A DNA stretch of 64,000 bases from Brenneria bubanii (GCF_022378355.1 NZ_JAKMAJ010000009.1:147419-211418), one strand, 5' to 3'. Counted from the first letter of the stretch, positions 19,276 through 29,787 are shown. The notes: generated from the sequence alone by a model not told the origin. Numbers and translations: made by a program.

Positions 19276-20838
19276 ATGAAAAGAGCGATCAATGCCTTAC
19301 AAAATTTTGGCAAATCGTTGTACGGACCCGTGCTTGTTTTACCCATTGTCGGGCTGTTTATCGCTCTTGGCAATGTATTCGGCAATGGCAACCTGGCGGG
19401 CTATATCCCGCTGCTCAACCACCCGCTGATTCAGGATTTTGGTCAGTTGGTGTCTAAATCGGCCGTCGCGATTCTGGCGAATCTGGCGCTGGTGTTTGCC
19501 GTCGGCATCCCGATTGGGCTGGCAAAACGCGACAAGGGCTATGCCGCGCTAATCGGTCTGGTGTCCTTTATCATCTTTATCAACGCGATGAACATTACGT
19601 TGCAGCTCCAGGGCAAGCTGGTGCCGGCCGCGGATATGCGCGCCGCCGGACAGGGCATGACGCTGGGCGTCCAGGTGCTTGAAATGGGCGTTTTCGCGGG
19701 AATTCTGATCGGCGCGTTTGCCGGATATCTGTATAACCGCTACGCCAGCAAGCAGTTTAACGGCGTAATGGCTATCTATTCCGGCCACTGCTTCGTCGCG
19801 ATTCTGGTGATCCCGCTGGCGATCGCTCTCGGCTTTGCGATGAGCAGTATTTGGCCTTTTGCCCAACAGGCCATCTCTCATCTGGCGTTTGCCATCAAGG
19901 GCGCCGGTGCCTTCGGCGTCGCCATCTACGGTTTTCTGGAACGTATCTTGATCCCAACCGGGCTGCATCATCTGGTTTATACCCCCTTTCTTTACACCGA
20001 GTTGGGAGGTTCGACGGAAGTATGCGGCGATCTGTATCAAGGGGCACGTAATATTTACTTCGCCGAGATGGCCTGTCAAAGCGTAAAACAGCTGAGTTCG
20101 AGCGTAGTCTGGGATGCGCGCGGCATCAGCAAAATGTTCGGCCTGACGGCAGCGGCGCTGGCAATGTATGTGACCGCCAAGCCGGAAAAACGGGTGGCCG
20201 CCAAAGCGATTCTGATCCCCGCCGCCTTCACCTCTTTTCTGCTGGGGGTGACTGAGCCGCTGGAGTTTTCTTTCTTATTTGTGGCGCCGCTGCTGTTTGC
20301 GGTTCACGCCGTGCTCACCGGGCTGGGCATGATGCTGTTTTACCTGCTTGGGGTCCACGCTATCGGCGCCAACGGCGTCATCGACTTCCTGTTGTATAAC
20401 CTGCCGTTGGGCATCGAAAAATCCAACTGGCCGATGTACATCATGGTCGGACTGATCATGTCGATCCTTTACTTCTTTGTTTTTCGCTTCCTGATCCTCT
20501 GTTTCGATATGCCTACGCCGGGACGCGAATCCGACGAAGAGGAAACCCGCCTGTATTCCAAGACCGAGTATCAGACCAAGGCACGACAGCAGCTCAAAGA
20601 CGACGCTCATCTTGTCGGCATGACCATCATCGCCGGACTCGGCGGCAAACCCAATATCGAGGTACTGGACAACTGCTATACCCGCCTGCGGGTAACCGTT
20701 ATTGACCCCGCGATGGTTGACGATCAGCAGCTTAAAACCACCGGCGCCAAGGCGGTTATCCGTCAGGGTAACAATGTGCAGGTGGTATACGGACTTCATG
20801 TCAAAACGATACGCGAAGCAGTCGAAAACGCACTCTAA
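19276..20838 (+). CDS. PTS alpha-glucoside permease, EIICB
   Basis: Imports and phosphorylates an alpha-glucoside. The N-terminal EIIC membrane domain (about residues 1-415) carries the glucose-superfamily signature (ERILIPTGLHHLVYTPF, LLGVTEPLEFSFLFVAP). A linker follows, then an EIIB domain with the phosphorylated cysteine at about residue 467 in LDNCYTRLRV. There is no EIIA, so it should use EIIA-Glc (Crr), as MalX and AglA-type permeases do. It has 520 residues. The GH4 enzyme starts 13 bp later. The alpha-glucoside assignment rests on that partner enzyme and on general resemblance to AglA/GlvC; the exact sugar is unknown. Confidence 0.88.
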   Translation: MKRAINALQNFGKSLYGPVLVLPIVGLFIALGNVFGNGNLAGYIPLLNHPLIQDFGQLVSKSAVAILANLALVFAVGIPIGLAKRDKGYAALIGLVSFIIFINAMNITLQLQGKLVPAADMRAAGQGMTLGVQVLEMGVFAGILIGAFAGYLYNRYASKQFNGVMAIYSGHCFVAILVIPLAIALGFAMSSIWPFAQQAISHLAFAIKGAGAFGVAIYGFLERILIPTGLHHLVYTPFLYTELGGSTEVCGDLYQGARNIYFAEMACQSVKQLSSSVVWDARGISKMFGLTAAALAMYVTAKPEKRVAAKAILIPAAFTSFLLGVTEPLEFSFLFVAPLLFAVHAVLTGLGMMLFYLLGVHAIGANGVIDFLLYNLPLGIEKSNWPMYIMVGLIMSILYFFVFRFLILCFDMPTPGRESDEEETRLYSKTEYQTKARQQLKDDAHLVGMTIIAGLGGKPNIEVLDNCYTRLRVTVIDPAMVDDQQLKTTGAKAVIRQGNNVQVVYGLHVKTIREAVENAL

Positions 20839-20851
20839 CAGGAGACAGATC

Positions 20852-22213
20852 ATGACCAACCCCCCGTTCATTCTGACTATTGCCGGCGGCGGCAGTACCT
20901 ATACGCCAGGCATCGTGAAAAGTCTGATGATACGTCTCGCCGACTTCCCGCTGGCGGAAATACGCTTGTACGATATTGACGGCCCGCGCCAGGCGACGAT
21001 TGCGCCGGTAGTTGAAAAAGTGATCCGCGATCACAGCAGCGAAATCGTCTTTACCATCACCACCGATGCGCAAACGGCGTTCAGCGGCGCACATTTTGTG
21101 TTTGCCCAGATGCGCGTCGGCCAATACAAAATGCGCGAGCAGGATGAAAAAATCCCGCTTCGCCACGGCGTCGTCGGCCAGGAAACCTGCGGCCCCGGCG
21201 GGCTGGCTTACGGACTGAGAACAATCTTGCCGATGGTCGAGCTGATTGATCTGGTCGAACGTTATGCCCATCAGGACGCCTGGATCGTCAACTATTCCAA
21301 TCCGGCGGCGATTGTCGCCGAGGGGCTCCGCCGCCTGCGGCCTCAGGCCCGGGTACTGAATATTTGCGATATGCCGGTTGCGGCGCTGCGTAATATCGCC
21401 GCGGTGCTTGGCGCGAAGCGCGAAGCGATCAGCGTAGACTATTTCGGCCTTAACCATTTCGGCTGGTTTACCCGGATTCTGGTGGATGGCGTCGATCGCA
21501 TGCCGGAACTGCGCCGGCATATTTCACGCTACGGTCTGTTGACCGCCGATGCCGCCGATACCGATGCGCAGCACGCCGATCCCTCCTGGGTGAAGACCTG
21601 GCGCAATATAAAGCCGATCATGGATCATTTTCCTGAATTTATCCCCAACCCGTATTTACAGTATTACCTGATGCCGAATGACATCGTCGAACATCAGGAC
21701 CCGAACTATACCCGCGCCAATGAGGTGATGGACGGACGCGAGAAAAAGCTGTTCGCCGCCGCCGCCAGCTACCGGCAAACCGGTATATTGCCCGATGCAT
21801 TTCACGTCGGCGTACATGGCGCGTTCATTGTCGATGTCGCCTGCTCGCTGGCCTTCGACCTGCGTCAACGCCATCTGGTGATTGTGGAAAACAAAGGCGC
21901 CATCGCCAATTTGCCCTACGACGCCATGGTGGAAGTGCCGGCGTATATCACCGCGCAAGGGCCGGAACCCGTGCGCATGGGCAATGTGCCGCCATTCCAC
22001 CGCGCGCTGCTGGAACAGCAGTTGGCTTCGGAGCAACTGCTGGTTGAGGCCGCGATGGAGGGCAGTTATGAAAAAGCATTACAGGCATTTACCCTTAATC
22101 GCACCCTGCCCACCATGCAACACGCCAAAGCCATTCTTGATGAGATGATCGAAGCTAATCGCGAATATTGGCCGCGGTTGAAACAAGCCTATAAGAACGG
22201 CTCCGAACAGTAA
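20852..22213 (+). CDS. GH4 6-phospho-alpha-glucosidase
   Basis: Cleaves the phosphorylated disaccharide delivered by the PTS permease, using NAD+ and a divalent metal. It has 453 residues from MTNPPFILTIAGGGSTYTPG, preceded by AGGAGACAG; an upstream in-frame extension would run inside the permease gene. The dinucleotide-binding AGGGSTYTPG lies at residues 11-20. The motif CDMP at 172-175, typical of the alpha-specific GH4 enzymes, separates it from beta-specific CelF types (CNxP). Cys172 and His202 are the expected metal ligands, close to the numbering of B. subtilis GlvA. Likely substrates are maltose-6'-phosphate or sucrose-isomer phosphates. Confidence 0.92.
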   Translation: MTNPPFILTIAGGGSTYTPGIVKSLMIRLADFPLAEIRLYDIDGPRQATIAPVVEKVIRDHSSEIVFTITTDAQTAFSGAHFVFAQMRVGQYKMREQDEKIPLRHGVVGQETCGPGGLAYGLRTILPMVELIDLVERYAHQDAWIVNYSNPAAIVAEGLRRLRPQARVLNICDMPVAALRNIAAVLGAKREAISVDYFGLNHFGWFTRILVDGVDRMPELRRHISRYGLLTADAADTDAQHADPSWVKTWRNIKPIMDHFPEFIPNPYLQYYLMPNDIVEHQDPNYTRANEVMDGREKKLFAAAASYRQTGILPDAFHVGVHGAFIVDVACSLAFDLRQRHLVIVENKGAIANLPYDAMVEVPAYITAQGPEPVRMGNVPPFHRALLEQQLASEQLLVEAAMEGSYEKALQAFTLNRTLPTMQHAKAILDEMIEANREYWPRLKQAYKNGSEQ

Positions 22214-22270
22214 GCGCCTACTTGTCGGGACAGGTAAAATCGCTGACAATGGCCGCTATGATTTCACATC

Positions 22271-22291
22271 GGGGCTGAATCTCTCAGCCCC
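22271..22291 (+). terminator. Hairpin just before sseA
   Basis: GGGGCTGA pairs with TCAGCCCC across a 5-nt loop, ending 14 bp before the sseA start. No U tract follows. It may be a weak terminator for the PTS-GH4 transcript or a structure that influences sseA translation. Confidence 0.4.
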
Positions 22292-22305
22292 TGCGAGGGG
22301 GCTCT

Positions 22306-23157
22306 ATGTCAGCATCTTCATCCGAACCGTTTGTTTCCGCCGCCTGGCTTGCCGGACACCTCAAGGATAGCGGTATCACGCTCCTCGATGCCCGCATGTT
22401 GCCGCCGGGTGAAACCACTCGCGATATTCACGCAGAATACCGGGCCGGGCATTTACCCGGCGCGGTATTCTTTGATATCGAAACCTTATCCGACCATCGT
22501 ACCGACCTGCCGCATATGATGCCCGATAGCGACGACTTTGCTCTGGCAATGGGTAAACTCGGCGTCAGCGATCGGCAACACATCGTCATTTATGACGAGG
22601 GCAACCTGTTTTCCGCTCCTCGCGCCTGGTGGATGCTGCATACCTGCGGCGTTAAGCGAATATCGATTCTGAGCGGCGGTCTGGCCGGCTGGAAAAGCCA
22701 GAATCTGCCGTTGGAGCAGGGTAATGTCGAACGCGCGGCGCAATCTTTCATCGCCCGAATGGATATGTCCGCCATCCGCCAATGCGACGACGTATTGGCG
22801 ATATCGAGAAATGGGTCGGCGCAAATTATCGATGCCCGTCCGGCGCCCCGTTTTAAAGGAGAGGTCGACGAACCGCGTCCCGGCCTGCACCGCGGCCATA
22901 TTCCCGGCAGCCTTAACGTCCCCTGGGGCGATCTGGTGGTGAACGGCGCGCTGAAACCGCACGACGAGCTGGAAGCGATCCTGCGCAAACAGGGCGTAGA
23001 CCTGACCCAACCGCTGATCGTCGGCTGCGGTTCCGGCGTCACCGCCGCCGTGGTGGTGCTGGCATTGACCATGCTGAACGTGAGAAACGTCACTTTGTAC
23101 GACGGCTCATGGAGCGAATGGGCCGGCCGTGACGATCTGCCGATTACGCTGGATTAA
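22306..23157 (+). CDS. sseA: 3-mercaptopyruvate sulfurtransferase
   Basis: A two-domain rhodanese that transfers sulfur from 3-mercaptopyruvate to thiophilic acceptors. It has 283 residues. The catalytic loop CGSGVTA begins at about residue 241 and is diagnostic of the MST subgroup. The N-terminal domain (VSAAWLAGHLKDSGITLLDAR) is catalytically silent, as usual. In E. coli it neighbours sseB divergently; here an RpiR-family regulator sits between them. It is native core gene surrounded by the alpha-glucoside cluster. Confidence 0.95.
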   Translation: MSASSSEPFVSAAWLAGHLKDSGITLLDARMLPPGETTRDIHAEYRAGHLPGAVFFDIETLSDHRTDLPHMMPDSDDFALAMGKLGVSDRQHIVIYDEGNLFSAPRAWWMLHTCGVKRISILSGGLAGWKSQNLPLEQGNVERAAQSFIARMDMSAIRQCDDVLAISRNGSAQIIDARPAPRFKGEVDEPRPGLHRGHIPGSLNVPWGDLVVNGALKPHDELEAILRKQGVDLTQPLIVGCGSGVTAAVVVLALTMLNVRNVTLYDGSWSEWAGRDDLPITLD

Positions 23158-23216
23158 ACGACCAGAAGCGACGCGTTATTCACCGGTTGTCATGAACAGA
23201 TTCAGGAGCGGCGCGC

Positions 23217-24005
23217 ATGGATAATCGTCTGGCCCCTTTGATGCGGCATGGGCAGGATCTGACCCGCGCCGAGTATCGCGTCCTGGCCTTTATCGCTGAG
23301 CACTCGTCGATGGTGGGGAAAATAACGGTTCGTGAGTTGGCGCAGCAAACCTATGTGTCAACGGCGACCATTATGCGGTTATGCCAGAAAATCGGTTTTA
23401 GCGGATACAGTGAGTTTATCTATCACTGTAAACAGTTACTCACCGAAAGTCCGCGCTGGTCGCCCGTATCGACGCCGCACTCGGACAGTCATCATATTCC
23501 TTTCGCTTTTCAGCGTTTTATCGACAACTATCGGCGTTCTTTTTCCTATATCAGCGCCGCGGATATGGTTTCGTTCAGCCGGATACTGCGTCAGGAGAGC
23601 CATTTTTTTCTCTACGGCGCGGGGTTTTCCCATCTGTTTGCCGAGTATCTGGCCAAAAAACTTCAGATTCTCGGTAAAAACGCCTTCTCTTCCGGACTGG
23701 GAGACAGCAGAGGCATTTTTTTGAGTAATGCGCCTAAGTATCAGGTATTTATAGCAATATCGCGCAGCGGCGAAACGGAGCAGGTATTGGATAAAGCGCG
23801 TATCGCCAGGAATATCGGGATGAAGGTGATTGCCTTTACCCGCGCATCATTGAATACGTTGGGCGAGTTGGCAGATTTACATTTTCAACTGTATGACGAC
23901 GCCGTCCACTATGCGGCGGAGGCCGGCGAGATCAGTTCATTTGAATCGAACCTGGTCATGCTGATCGATCTCTTGTTATTACAGGCGACAACGCCGGACG
24001 AATAA
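23217..24005 (+). CDS. MurR/RpiR-family transcriptional regulator
   Basis: A 262-residue regulator with an N-terminal RpiR helix-turn-helix (TVRELAQQTYVSTATIMRLCQKIGFSGYSEF, as residues about 38-68) and a C-terminal SIS domain (about 120-250: FFLYGAGFSHLFAEYL, FIAISRSGETEQVLDKARIA) that senses sugar phosphates. It lies 59 bp after sseA on the same strand as the PTS and GH4 genes, and is the probable local controller of that cluster, responding to a phosphorylated alpha-glucoside. That link is inferred from position. AGGAGCGGCGC precedes the ATG. Confidence 0.9.
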   Translation: MDNRLAPLMRHGQDLTRAEYRVLAFIAEHSSMVGKITVRELAQQTYVSTATIMRLCQKIGFSGYSEFIYHCKQLLTESPRWSPVSTPHSDSHHIPFAFQRFIDNYRRSFSYISAADMVSFSRILRQESHFFLYGAGFSHLFAEYLAKKLQILGKNAFSSGLGDSRGIFLSNAPKYQVFIAISRSGETEQVLDKARIARNIGMKVIAFTRASLNTLGELADLHFQLYDDAVHYAAEAGEISSFESNLVMLIDLLLLQATTPDE

Positions 24006-24030
24006 TCCCTCGCTGTCGCGAGCCTGTCGC

Positions 24031-24828
24031 TCAGGCGTTGCCCGAGCCTTTAAAATCGCGCAGGAAACTGCCCCACTTCCGTTCATAGAAAGGCGTAGTA
24101 TGCTTCATCATATAGTGACTGACGCCCGACTCGCCCTCTTTCACCAGACATAAATCAATCGGTCGATCATCTGACAAGGTATCGCTGGCCACGCTGCCGG
24201 CGGCCCGAATAACCTCTTCCACCTCGTCGCTATCGACATCCAGTCCGATTAACAGATGCGGCGCCGGTTCACCGGCTTCATGAATTTGAGCCAGAAAGGC
24301 CCGACGGACATGCCGATGTTGGGTAAACAGCTGCGTTAATGAATCTATCATCTGCTCCGGCATTTCGGCAGGCTGGCTGAGCAATACTTCGGTATCTTCT
24401 TCAACCACCCGCTGCTGCACAAACCCATGCCCCTCGCCGGAAAGCATATGCTCCACTTCCTGCGGCAGGAATTCTTTGCCATAAGGCAGATTCGGGTTGA
24501 GAAACAGTGTCGCGCCCAGCGTCAGCTCAAACAGTGAATGCGCCGGCAACGCCAAAAACGACGCTTCCTTCGTCACCGCCATCTGTAGCGCCTCCAGCGA
24601 AGAGAAAAAAGGAATGACGGATGATCCATCGGCCTTTTCCCAGTGTTGAATCTGGACGTCGCCGCCTGCATCCAGGGTGGCCTTTTCGCCTTCGATCAGG
24701 GCGTCACTCTGCCCCAATATAAATATCCTGGCATCCATCAGCTCATTGAAAAACGCCGGCCGATGCGCCGGTTCGGTCGCCGCCAGAACCAAGAGCTCTT
24801 CCAGTTTGTTTTGCGGTGAAAAATCCAT
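24031..24828 (-). CDS. sseB: SseB-family protein
   Basis: A 265-residue soluble protein whose N-terminal part (NKLEELLVLAATEPAHRPAF) and C-terminal part (YERKWGSFLRDFKGSGNA) match E. coli SseB, which is known for an effect on serine sensitivity. The molecular function is not established. The start is placed at the ATG at 24828 (MDFSPQNKLEELL), with GAGG seven bases upstream; a TTG four codons earlier is an alternative. It is downstream of pepB on the same strand, as in E. coli. Confidence 0.9.
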   Translation of the reverse strand: MDFSPQNKLEELLVLAATEPAHRPAFFNELMDARIFILGQSDALIEGEKATLDAGGDVQIQHWEKADGSSVIPFFSSLEALQMAVTKEASFLALPAHSLFELTLGATLFLNPNLPYGKEFLPQEVEHMLSGEGHGFVQQRVVEEDTEVLLSQPAEMPEQMIDSLTQLFTQHRHVRRAFLAQIHEAGEPAPHLLIGLDVDSDEVEEVIRAAGSVASDTLSDDRPIDLCLVKEGESGVSHYMMKHTTPFYERKWGSFLRDFKGSGNA

Positions 24829-24929
24829 ATCGGTCCTCAACCCATCGTCGACATTAAAAACCGGGTTCTCACCCGGTTTCGTTTATCCGCGCATACTCTC
24901 AGCGAGAATAGCGCCCGCTGAAGTCTGAA

Positions 24930-26225
24930 TCATTCCGCCTTACTCAACAGCAAGTTTGCCAGCGTCCGCACGCCCAGCCCGGTCGCGCCGGTGGACCACT
25001 GTTCTACCGCCCCTTTGCGATAGGTGGCGGAGCAATCGATATGCAGCCAGCCCTGCTGATAATTCTTCACAAAGTGAGATAGAAAGGCGGCGGCCGAACT
25101 GGCGCCGGCAGTATGGGCCGAACTGGCGATGTTGTTCAAATCCGCAAAGTTCGAGGGTAAATGACCGCGATGGAACTCTTCCAGCGGCAAACGCCAGAAC
25201 GGTTCGCTTTCCTGCCTGGCGCTTTGCTGCAAAGCGGCGACCAGCTCATCGTCGAAGCTAAACAAGGCGTGATAATCGTTGCCCAACGCCATCTTGGCCG
25301 CGCCGGTCAGCGTGGCGCAATCCACGATCAACTGCGGGTTCTGCGCGGCAGCATCGATCAAACCATCGGCCAGCACCAAACGTCCTTCCGCATCGGTATT
25401 CATGACTTCGACGCTCTTGCCGTTGCGGTAACGAATGATATCGCCCAGCTTGAACGCATTGCCGCTGATCATATTGTCGGCGCAGCATAAATAGAGCTTA
25501 ACCCGCTGCTTCAGTCCGCGGGCGATCGCCAACGCCAGCGCGCCAGTTACCGTCGCCGCGCCGCCCATATCCGACTTCATCGAATCCATCGAGCTGCTGG
25601 GCTTCAGGCTGTAACCGCCGGTATCGAAGGTAATGCCTTTGCCGACCAGACAGGCGAGCACCGGCGCATCCGGGTTTCCCGTCGGGTTATAATCCAGCGC
25701 CAGCAGTACCGGAGAACGATCGGAGCCGCGGCCTACGGTGTAAATACCGGCATAGTTCTGTTCACGCAAATCGTCGCCTTTGGTGATCCGATAGCTGATG
25801 GTATCGCCGGCGACATCGCACAGCAGATCGATTGCCCGGGTCGCCAACTGCTCCGGCGCCAGATCTTCCGCCGGCAGGTTGATCGTATCGCGCACCCAGT
25901 CGACGATCTTGAGGCGATCGTTCAGCTCTTGCTGGTCGGCGTCGTTCAGTTCCGGCCATTCAACCGTCCGCTTGCCTTTCGGCCCGCGAAATCCTTGCCA
26001 AAAGACCCAGCAGTTTTCCAGATCCCAGCCGTCGCCGGCCAGCTTGACATGCCTGATCCCCTGCCCGTCGATTTTACGGGCCGCACGCTGAATGGCCGCT
26101 AACGGCGACGCGCCATTCAAATGGATAGTAAATCCCTGATCGTTCACACTTAACGGCGCTTTTTCACCCCAGCGCGCATCAGCTGGTTGATTGGAGAGTG
26201 ATATCAGCATAGCTTCGCTTGTCAT
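24930..26225 (-). CDS. pepB: Aminopeptidase B (M17)
   Basis: A cytosolic leucyl-aminopeptidase-family exopeptidase with a two-metal centre. It has 431 residues against 427 in E. coli. The N-terminal domain begins [19 protein letters not shown]. The catalytic domain shows [27 protein letters not shown]-type metal ligands (K, D and D in this stretch) and the family signature [14 protein letters not shown]. It is at the end of the isc gene run, as in E. coli, where readthrough from iscX is common. Confidence 0.96.
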   Translation of the reverse strand: MTSEAMLISLSNQPADARWGEKAPLSVNDQGFTIHLNGASPLAAIQRAARKIDGQGIRHVKLAGDGWDLENCWVFWQGFRGPKGKRTVEWPELNDADQQELNDRLKIVDWVRDTINLPAEDLAPEQLATRAIDLLCDVAGDTISYRITKGDDLREQNYAGIYTVGRGSDRSPVLLALDYNPTGNPDAPVLACLVGKGITFDTGGYSLKPSSSMDSMKSDMGGAATVTGALALAIARGLKQRVKLYLCCADNMISGNAFKLGDIIRYRNGKSVEVMNTDAEGRLVLADGLIDAAAQNPQLIVDCATLTGAAKMALGNDYHALFSFDDELVAALQQSARQESEPFWRLPLEEFHRGHLPSNFADLNNIASSAHTAGASSAAAFLSHFVKNYQQGWLHIDCSATYRKGAVEQWSTGATGLGVRTLANLLLSKAE

Positions 26226-26310
26226 AATTCTGCTCCAGATTGTTCTTTTACCTTTGCGTCATCGCAAAAATAAGCGAGCCACCATCAGGGCAGCCCGTGT
26301 TGTCAATTCA

Positions 26311-26511
26311 TTAATCCGCTTCGTCTAACCAAACCAACAGGATCGCTTCCAGAATTTTTTCATTGGAGGCGTCAGGAAGGTCGTCAAACGCTTCCAGCGC
26401 GCAGATCCATTGATGCATATCTGTAAAACGAACGGTTTTCGGATCGACATCAGGATATTGATCATAAAGCGCTTCGCCAATTGCACGGCTGTCCGTCCAT
26501 TTCAATCCCAT
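26311..26511 (-). CDS. iscX: Fe-S assembly protein IscX
   Basis: A small acidic protein of 66 residues that binds IscS and iron and tunes the rate of cluster assembly. [20 protein letters not shown] and the end [19 protein letters not shown] are nearly identical to E. coli. The ATG at 26511 has AGGAG six bases upstream; an in-frame GTG two codons earlier is less likely. It is the last gene of the isc operon proper, 15 bp after fdx. Confidence 0.96.
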   Translation of the reverse strand: MGLKWTDSRAIGEALYDQYPDVDPKTVRFTDMHQWICALEAFDDLPDASNEKILEAILLVWLDEAD

Positions 26512-26526
26512 AGCCACTCCTGTCCG

Positions 26527-26862
26527 TCAGTGTTCACGCGCATGATTAATCGTGTAGCGAGGAATTTCAACGACCAAATCCTCACTCGCTATTCGTGCCT
26601 GACAGCCTAATCGGCTTTCAGGCTCAAGTCCCCAGGCTTTATCCAGCATGTCATCTTCATCCTCTGTGCTTTCGGCTAAAGAATCAAAGCCTTCGCGGAC
26701 AATACAATGACAGGTGGTGCAGGCGCAGGATTTCTCACATGCATGCTCAATTTCAATTCCATTACGCAGGGCGGCATCCAGAATGGTTTCCCCGCGTTCA
26801 GCTTCCAAAACCGCCCCTTCAGGACAAAGCTCCTGATGAGGCAGAAAAACAATCTTAGGCAT
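26527..26862 (-). CDS. fdx: 2Fe-2S ferredoxin (isc-type)
   Basis: An adrenodoxin-type [2Fe-2S] ferredoxin of 111 residues that supplies electrons for cluster assembly on IscU. Cluster ligands appear in HACEKSCACTTCHC and the later SRLGCQARI. It starts 2 bp after hscA ends, so the two are translationally coupled. Confidence 0.97.
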   Translation of the reverse strand: MPKIVFLPHQELCPEGAVLEAERGETILDAALRNGIEIEHACEKSCACTTCHCIVREGFDSLAESTEDEDDMLDKAWGLEPESRLGCQARIASEDLVVEIPRYTINHAREH

Positions 26863-26864
26863 GT

Positions 26865-28715
26865 TTAAACCTCGTCCACAGAGTGGCCCGCCAACGCGCG
26901 ACGAATAGAAGAATCCATGCGACGGGCGGCAAAACCCTGGGTTTGTTGATCTACTATTTTTATTGCAGCTTCAATCGCCGACGCGTCCGACTCCGGCAGC
27001 ACCCGCCGTAGATGTTGCGACGCCGCCGCGATTGCCGTTTTTTCATCATCGTTGAGCAAATCAGCGTCAATGGCCAGCGCATTCTCAAGGCTTTCCAATA
27101 CCCGCGCCGCCTCGACGCGTTGCTCGGCCAGCATCCGGGCGCCCACGTCCTGCTGGGCATTCAGCATCGAGTCCTGGATCATGGCCGCAATTTCCGCATC
27201 ATTCAGCCCGTAAGAGGGCTTGACCTGAATAGACGCTTCCACCCCGGTTGATTTCTCCATCGCCGTCACGCTCAACAGGCCATCAGCATCTACCTGAAAT
27301 GTTACGCGAATATGTGCGCCGCCCGCCGGCAACGGCGGCAAACCTCGCAACGTGAAACGGCCAAGCGAGCGACAGTCCTGAATCAACTCTCGTTCGCCCT
27401 GTAAAACGTGGATCATCATTCCACTCTGACCGTCTTTGAAGGTGGTGAACTCCTGCGCCCGGGCCGCCGGGATGGTGGTATTGCGCGGAATGATCTTCTC
27501 CACCAGTCCGCCCATCGTTTCCAGCCCCAGCGATAGCGGAATCACGTCTAACAACAGCATATCGCTATCCGGCTTGTTGCCCACCAGAATATCGGCCTGA
27601 ACGGCGGCGCCAATCGCCACCACTTTATCAGGGTCAATGGCGGTCAGCGGCCTGCGGCCAAAAAATTCGCCGACCCGCTCGCGAACCAACGGCACGCGGG
27701 TGGAACCGCCAACCATCACCACTTCCTGCACCTCATCCGGCGTCACCCCCGCATCTTTCAGGGTGCGGCGGCAAGACAGCAGCGTACGTTTAATCAAGGG
27801 AGCAATCAGCGCGTTAAACTGCGCGCGCGTGATATCGCCCTGCCAGCCCGCCACCTCGATACGCGCCGATTCCGCTGAGCTTAGCGCAATCTTGGCCTGA
27901 ATAGCGGCTTCCCGCAGCCGATGCCGCAGATAATGGTCGGGCCGGGAAGTCATTCCGGCCTGCTGGCGCAGCCACTCGACTAAAAGGTTGTCGAAATCAT
28001 CGCCGCCCAGCGCCGAATCACCGCCGGTGGCCAGAACTTCAAATACGCCGCGGCTCAAACGCAAAACTGAAACATCAAAGGTTCCGCCGCCCAGATCGTA
28101 AACGGCGATCACGCCTTCTTTGCCGGAATCCAGTCCATAGGCGATAGCCGCCGCCGTCGGCTCATTAAGCAGACGTAAAACATGCAGCCCGGCTAAACGG
28201 GCGGCATCTTTTGTTCCCTGACGCTGCGCGTCGTCAAAATAGGCGGGAACGGTAATCACCACCCCATCCGGCGCACCGCCCAGCGCTTCCTGCGCCCGTC
28301 GCGCCAGCGCAGAGAGAATATCCGCCGAAACCTGAACCGGATTCATATTTCCGGCCCGCGTTTGTATCAGCGGCAGACCGTTTTCACTGACCTGGTATTG
28401 ATAGGGCAAATGGGGATAACGCTGCTGGATATCGGCCAGAGAGCGTCCCATCATGCGTTTTACCGAACTGACGGTATTGGCGGGATCGTCGGCCGCCTTC
28501 TCGCGGGCTTGCCACCCCACCTCGCGCCCTTCGGCATGATAATGGACGACGGACGGCAGGAGCGCTCGCCCTTCGCCGTCCATCAGGGTCTGCGCCTCGC
28601 CGCTGCGCACGGTGGCGACCAGTGAATTGGTGGTGCCTAAATCAATGCCGACAGCCAAACGCCGCTGATGCGGCGCCGCGCTGAGTCCCGGCTCGCTAAT
28701 CTGTAATAAGGCCAT
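26865..28715 (-). CDS. hscA: Fe-S assembly Hsp70 chaperone HscA
   Basis: A specialised DnaK-like ATPase that, with HscB, releases the [2Fe-2S] cluster from IscU. It has 616 residues, the E. coli length. The nucleotide-binding domain shows [14 protein letters not shown] and [14 protein letters not shown], followed by [15 protein letters not shown] and a substrate-binding domain starting near [14 protein letters not shown] 79-bp gap separates it from hscB, longer than usual but with no clear signal. Confidence 0.97.
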   Translation of the reverse strand: MALLQISEPGLSAAPHQRRLAVGIDLGTTNSLVATVRSGEAQTLMDGEGRALLPSVVHYHAEGREVGWQAREKAADDPANTVSSVKRMMGRSLADIQQRYPHLPYQYQVSENGLPLIQTRAGNMNPVQVSADILSALARRAQEALGGAPDGVVITVPAYFDDAQRQGTKDAARLAGLHVLRLLNEPTAAAIAYGLDSGKEGVIAVYDLGGGTFDVSVLRLSRGVFEVLATGGDSALGGDDFDNLLVEWLRQQAGMTSRPDHYLRHRLREAAIQAKIALSSAESARIEVAGWQGDITRAQFNALIAPLIKRTLLSCRRTLKDAGVTPDEVQEVVMVGGSTRVPLVRERVGEFFGRRPLTAIDPDKVVAIGAAVQADILVGNKPDSDMLLLDVIPLSLGLETMGGLVEKIIPRNTTIPAARAQEFTTFKDGQSGMMIHVLQGERELIQDCRSLGRFTLRGLPPLPAGGAHIRVTFQVDADGLLSVTAMEKSTGVEASIQVKPSYGLNDAEIAAMIQDSMLNAQQDVGARMLAEQRVEAARVLESLENALAIDADLLNDDEKTAIAAASQHLRRVLPESDASAIEAAIKIVDQQTQGFAARRMDSSIRRALAGHSVDEV

Positions 28716-28794
28716 ATTGAGCTTCCATCAATTGGCTGGCGGGAAACCTCGCGCGCAGCGTAAACGCCGCCGCTTTCCCTACCGGATTAAACAC

Positions 28795-29313
28795 TTACCT
28801 ATCCAGCAATTGTTCTTCGAGTTGTTCAACCTGCTGCTGGAGTTTGTCTAAAAAGCGCAGTTTACGCACGGTATCCGCGGCATCGGCCCAGGCTTCGCCG
28901 TCCAGCTCGGTGCGCATTTGCCCGCTGCGCGTCGTCAGCATGGACTGCAACCGTTCGGCAAATCCCGCCAGCGCCGCTTCGGCATCGGAACGCCGCTCAA
29001 TAGCGTCCAGCTCCTCGCGTAATTCAAGCTGTTCCATCAAAAATGCGGTATCGCGTAACGTATGCTGTTCGTTGCTTAAATTGAAACCGTGCAAAGATAG
29101 CATATACTCCGCACGTTTAAGCGGATGTTTCAATGCCTGATAGGCGTTATTGATGGTTGCCGCCTGCTGTAATGCCAGCATACGCTCCCTTTCCGGGCTG
29201 GCCGCGAACCGATCGGGATGAAACTGCCGTTGCAGTTCCTGAAAACGAGAAACCAGCAGACCGCCATCCACATCATAGCGAATCGGCAGCCCGAACAACG
29301 TAAAGTAATCCAT
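28795..29313 (-). CDS. hscB: J-domain co-chaperone HscB
   Basis: A 172-residue co-chaperone that brings IscU to HscA and stimulates its ATPase. The N-terminal J domain carries the HPD motif in QFHPDRFA at about residue 36. The C-terminal three-helix domain binds IscU. It lies between iscA and hscA in the operon, separated from iscA by a 150-bp gap that contains a family A repeat. Confidence 0.97.
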   Translation of the reverse strand: MDYFTLFGLPIRYDVDGGLLVSRFQELQRQFHPDRFAASPERERMLALQQAATINNAYQALKHPLKRAEYMLSLHGFNLSNEQHTLRDTAFLMEQLELREELDAIERRSDAEAALAGFAERLQSMLTTRSGQMRTELDGEAWADAADTVRKLRFLDKLQQQVEQLEEQLLDR

Positions 29314-29389
29314 AGCGCGCTCTGAGGGTTCTGGGGTAATCGCCGCTGTTTCTCCCGGATCTGACCGGAAGAAACAGGGAAGTCTCGCT

Positions 29390-29438
29390 ATCTTTCAAGC
29401 TGGCGGAGCATCGGGATTGCGCAGCTCGAAATCCATTG
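29390..29438. repeat. Dispersed repeat, family A copy 3
   Basis: About 49 bp in the hscB-iscA gap, with inverted arms ATCTTTCAAGCTG and CAGCTCGAAATCC. The arms match those of the copies at 2856 and 10599. The terminal GGGTAT motif is not evident, so it may be a decayed or shortened copy. Like copy 1 it lies inside an operon. Confidence 0.5.
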
Positions 29439-29463
29439 CGTCGATCAACACCCGAAGTAGTGA

Positions 29464-29787
29464 TTAGACGTTAAAACTTTCGCCGCAACCGCATTCGCCG
29501 GTGACGTTAGGGTTATTGAACTTAAAACCTTCATTCAGCCCTTCCTTGACGAAATCCAGTTCGGTTCCATCAAGGTAGATCAGGCTTTTGCCATCAATAA
29601 TCACCTTAACGCCTTTATCTTCGAATATTACGTCATCCGCATTCACGTCATCGACGAATTCCAGCACATACGCCATACCGGAACAGCCGGATGTCCGCAC
29701 GCCAAGACGCAGGCCAACGCCCTTGCCCCGGTTAACCAGAAACGCGTTTACACGTTGCGCAGCGCTGTCGCTCAAAGAAATTGACAT
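29464..29787 (-). CDS. iscA: A-type Fe-S carrier IscA
   Basis: A 107-residue A-type carrier that passes clusters or iron to apo-proteins. The three conserved cysteines appear in [11 protein letters not shown] and in the C-terminal CGCGESF. It lies 17 bp after iscU. Confidence 0.97.
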   Translation of the reverse strand: MSISLSDSAAQRVNAFLVNRGKGVGLRLGVRTSGCSGMAYVLEFVDDVNADDVIFEDKGVKVIIDGKSLIYLDGTELDFVKEGLNEGFKFNNPNVTGECGCGESFNV

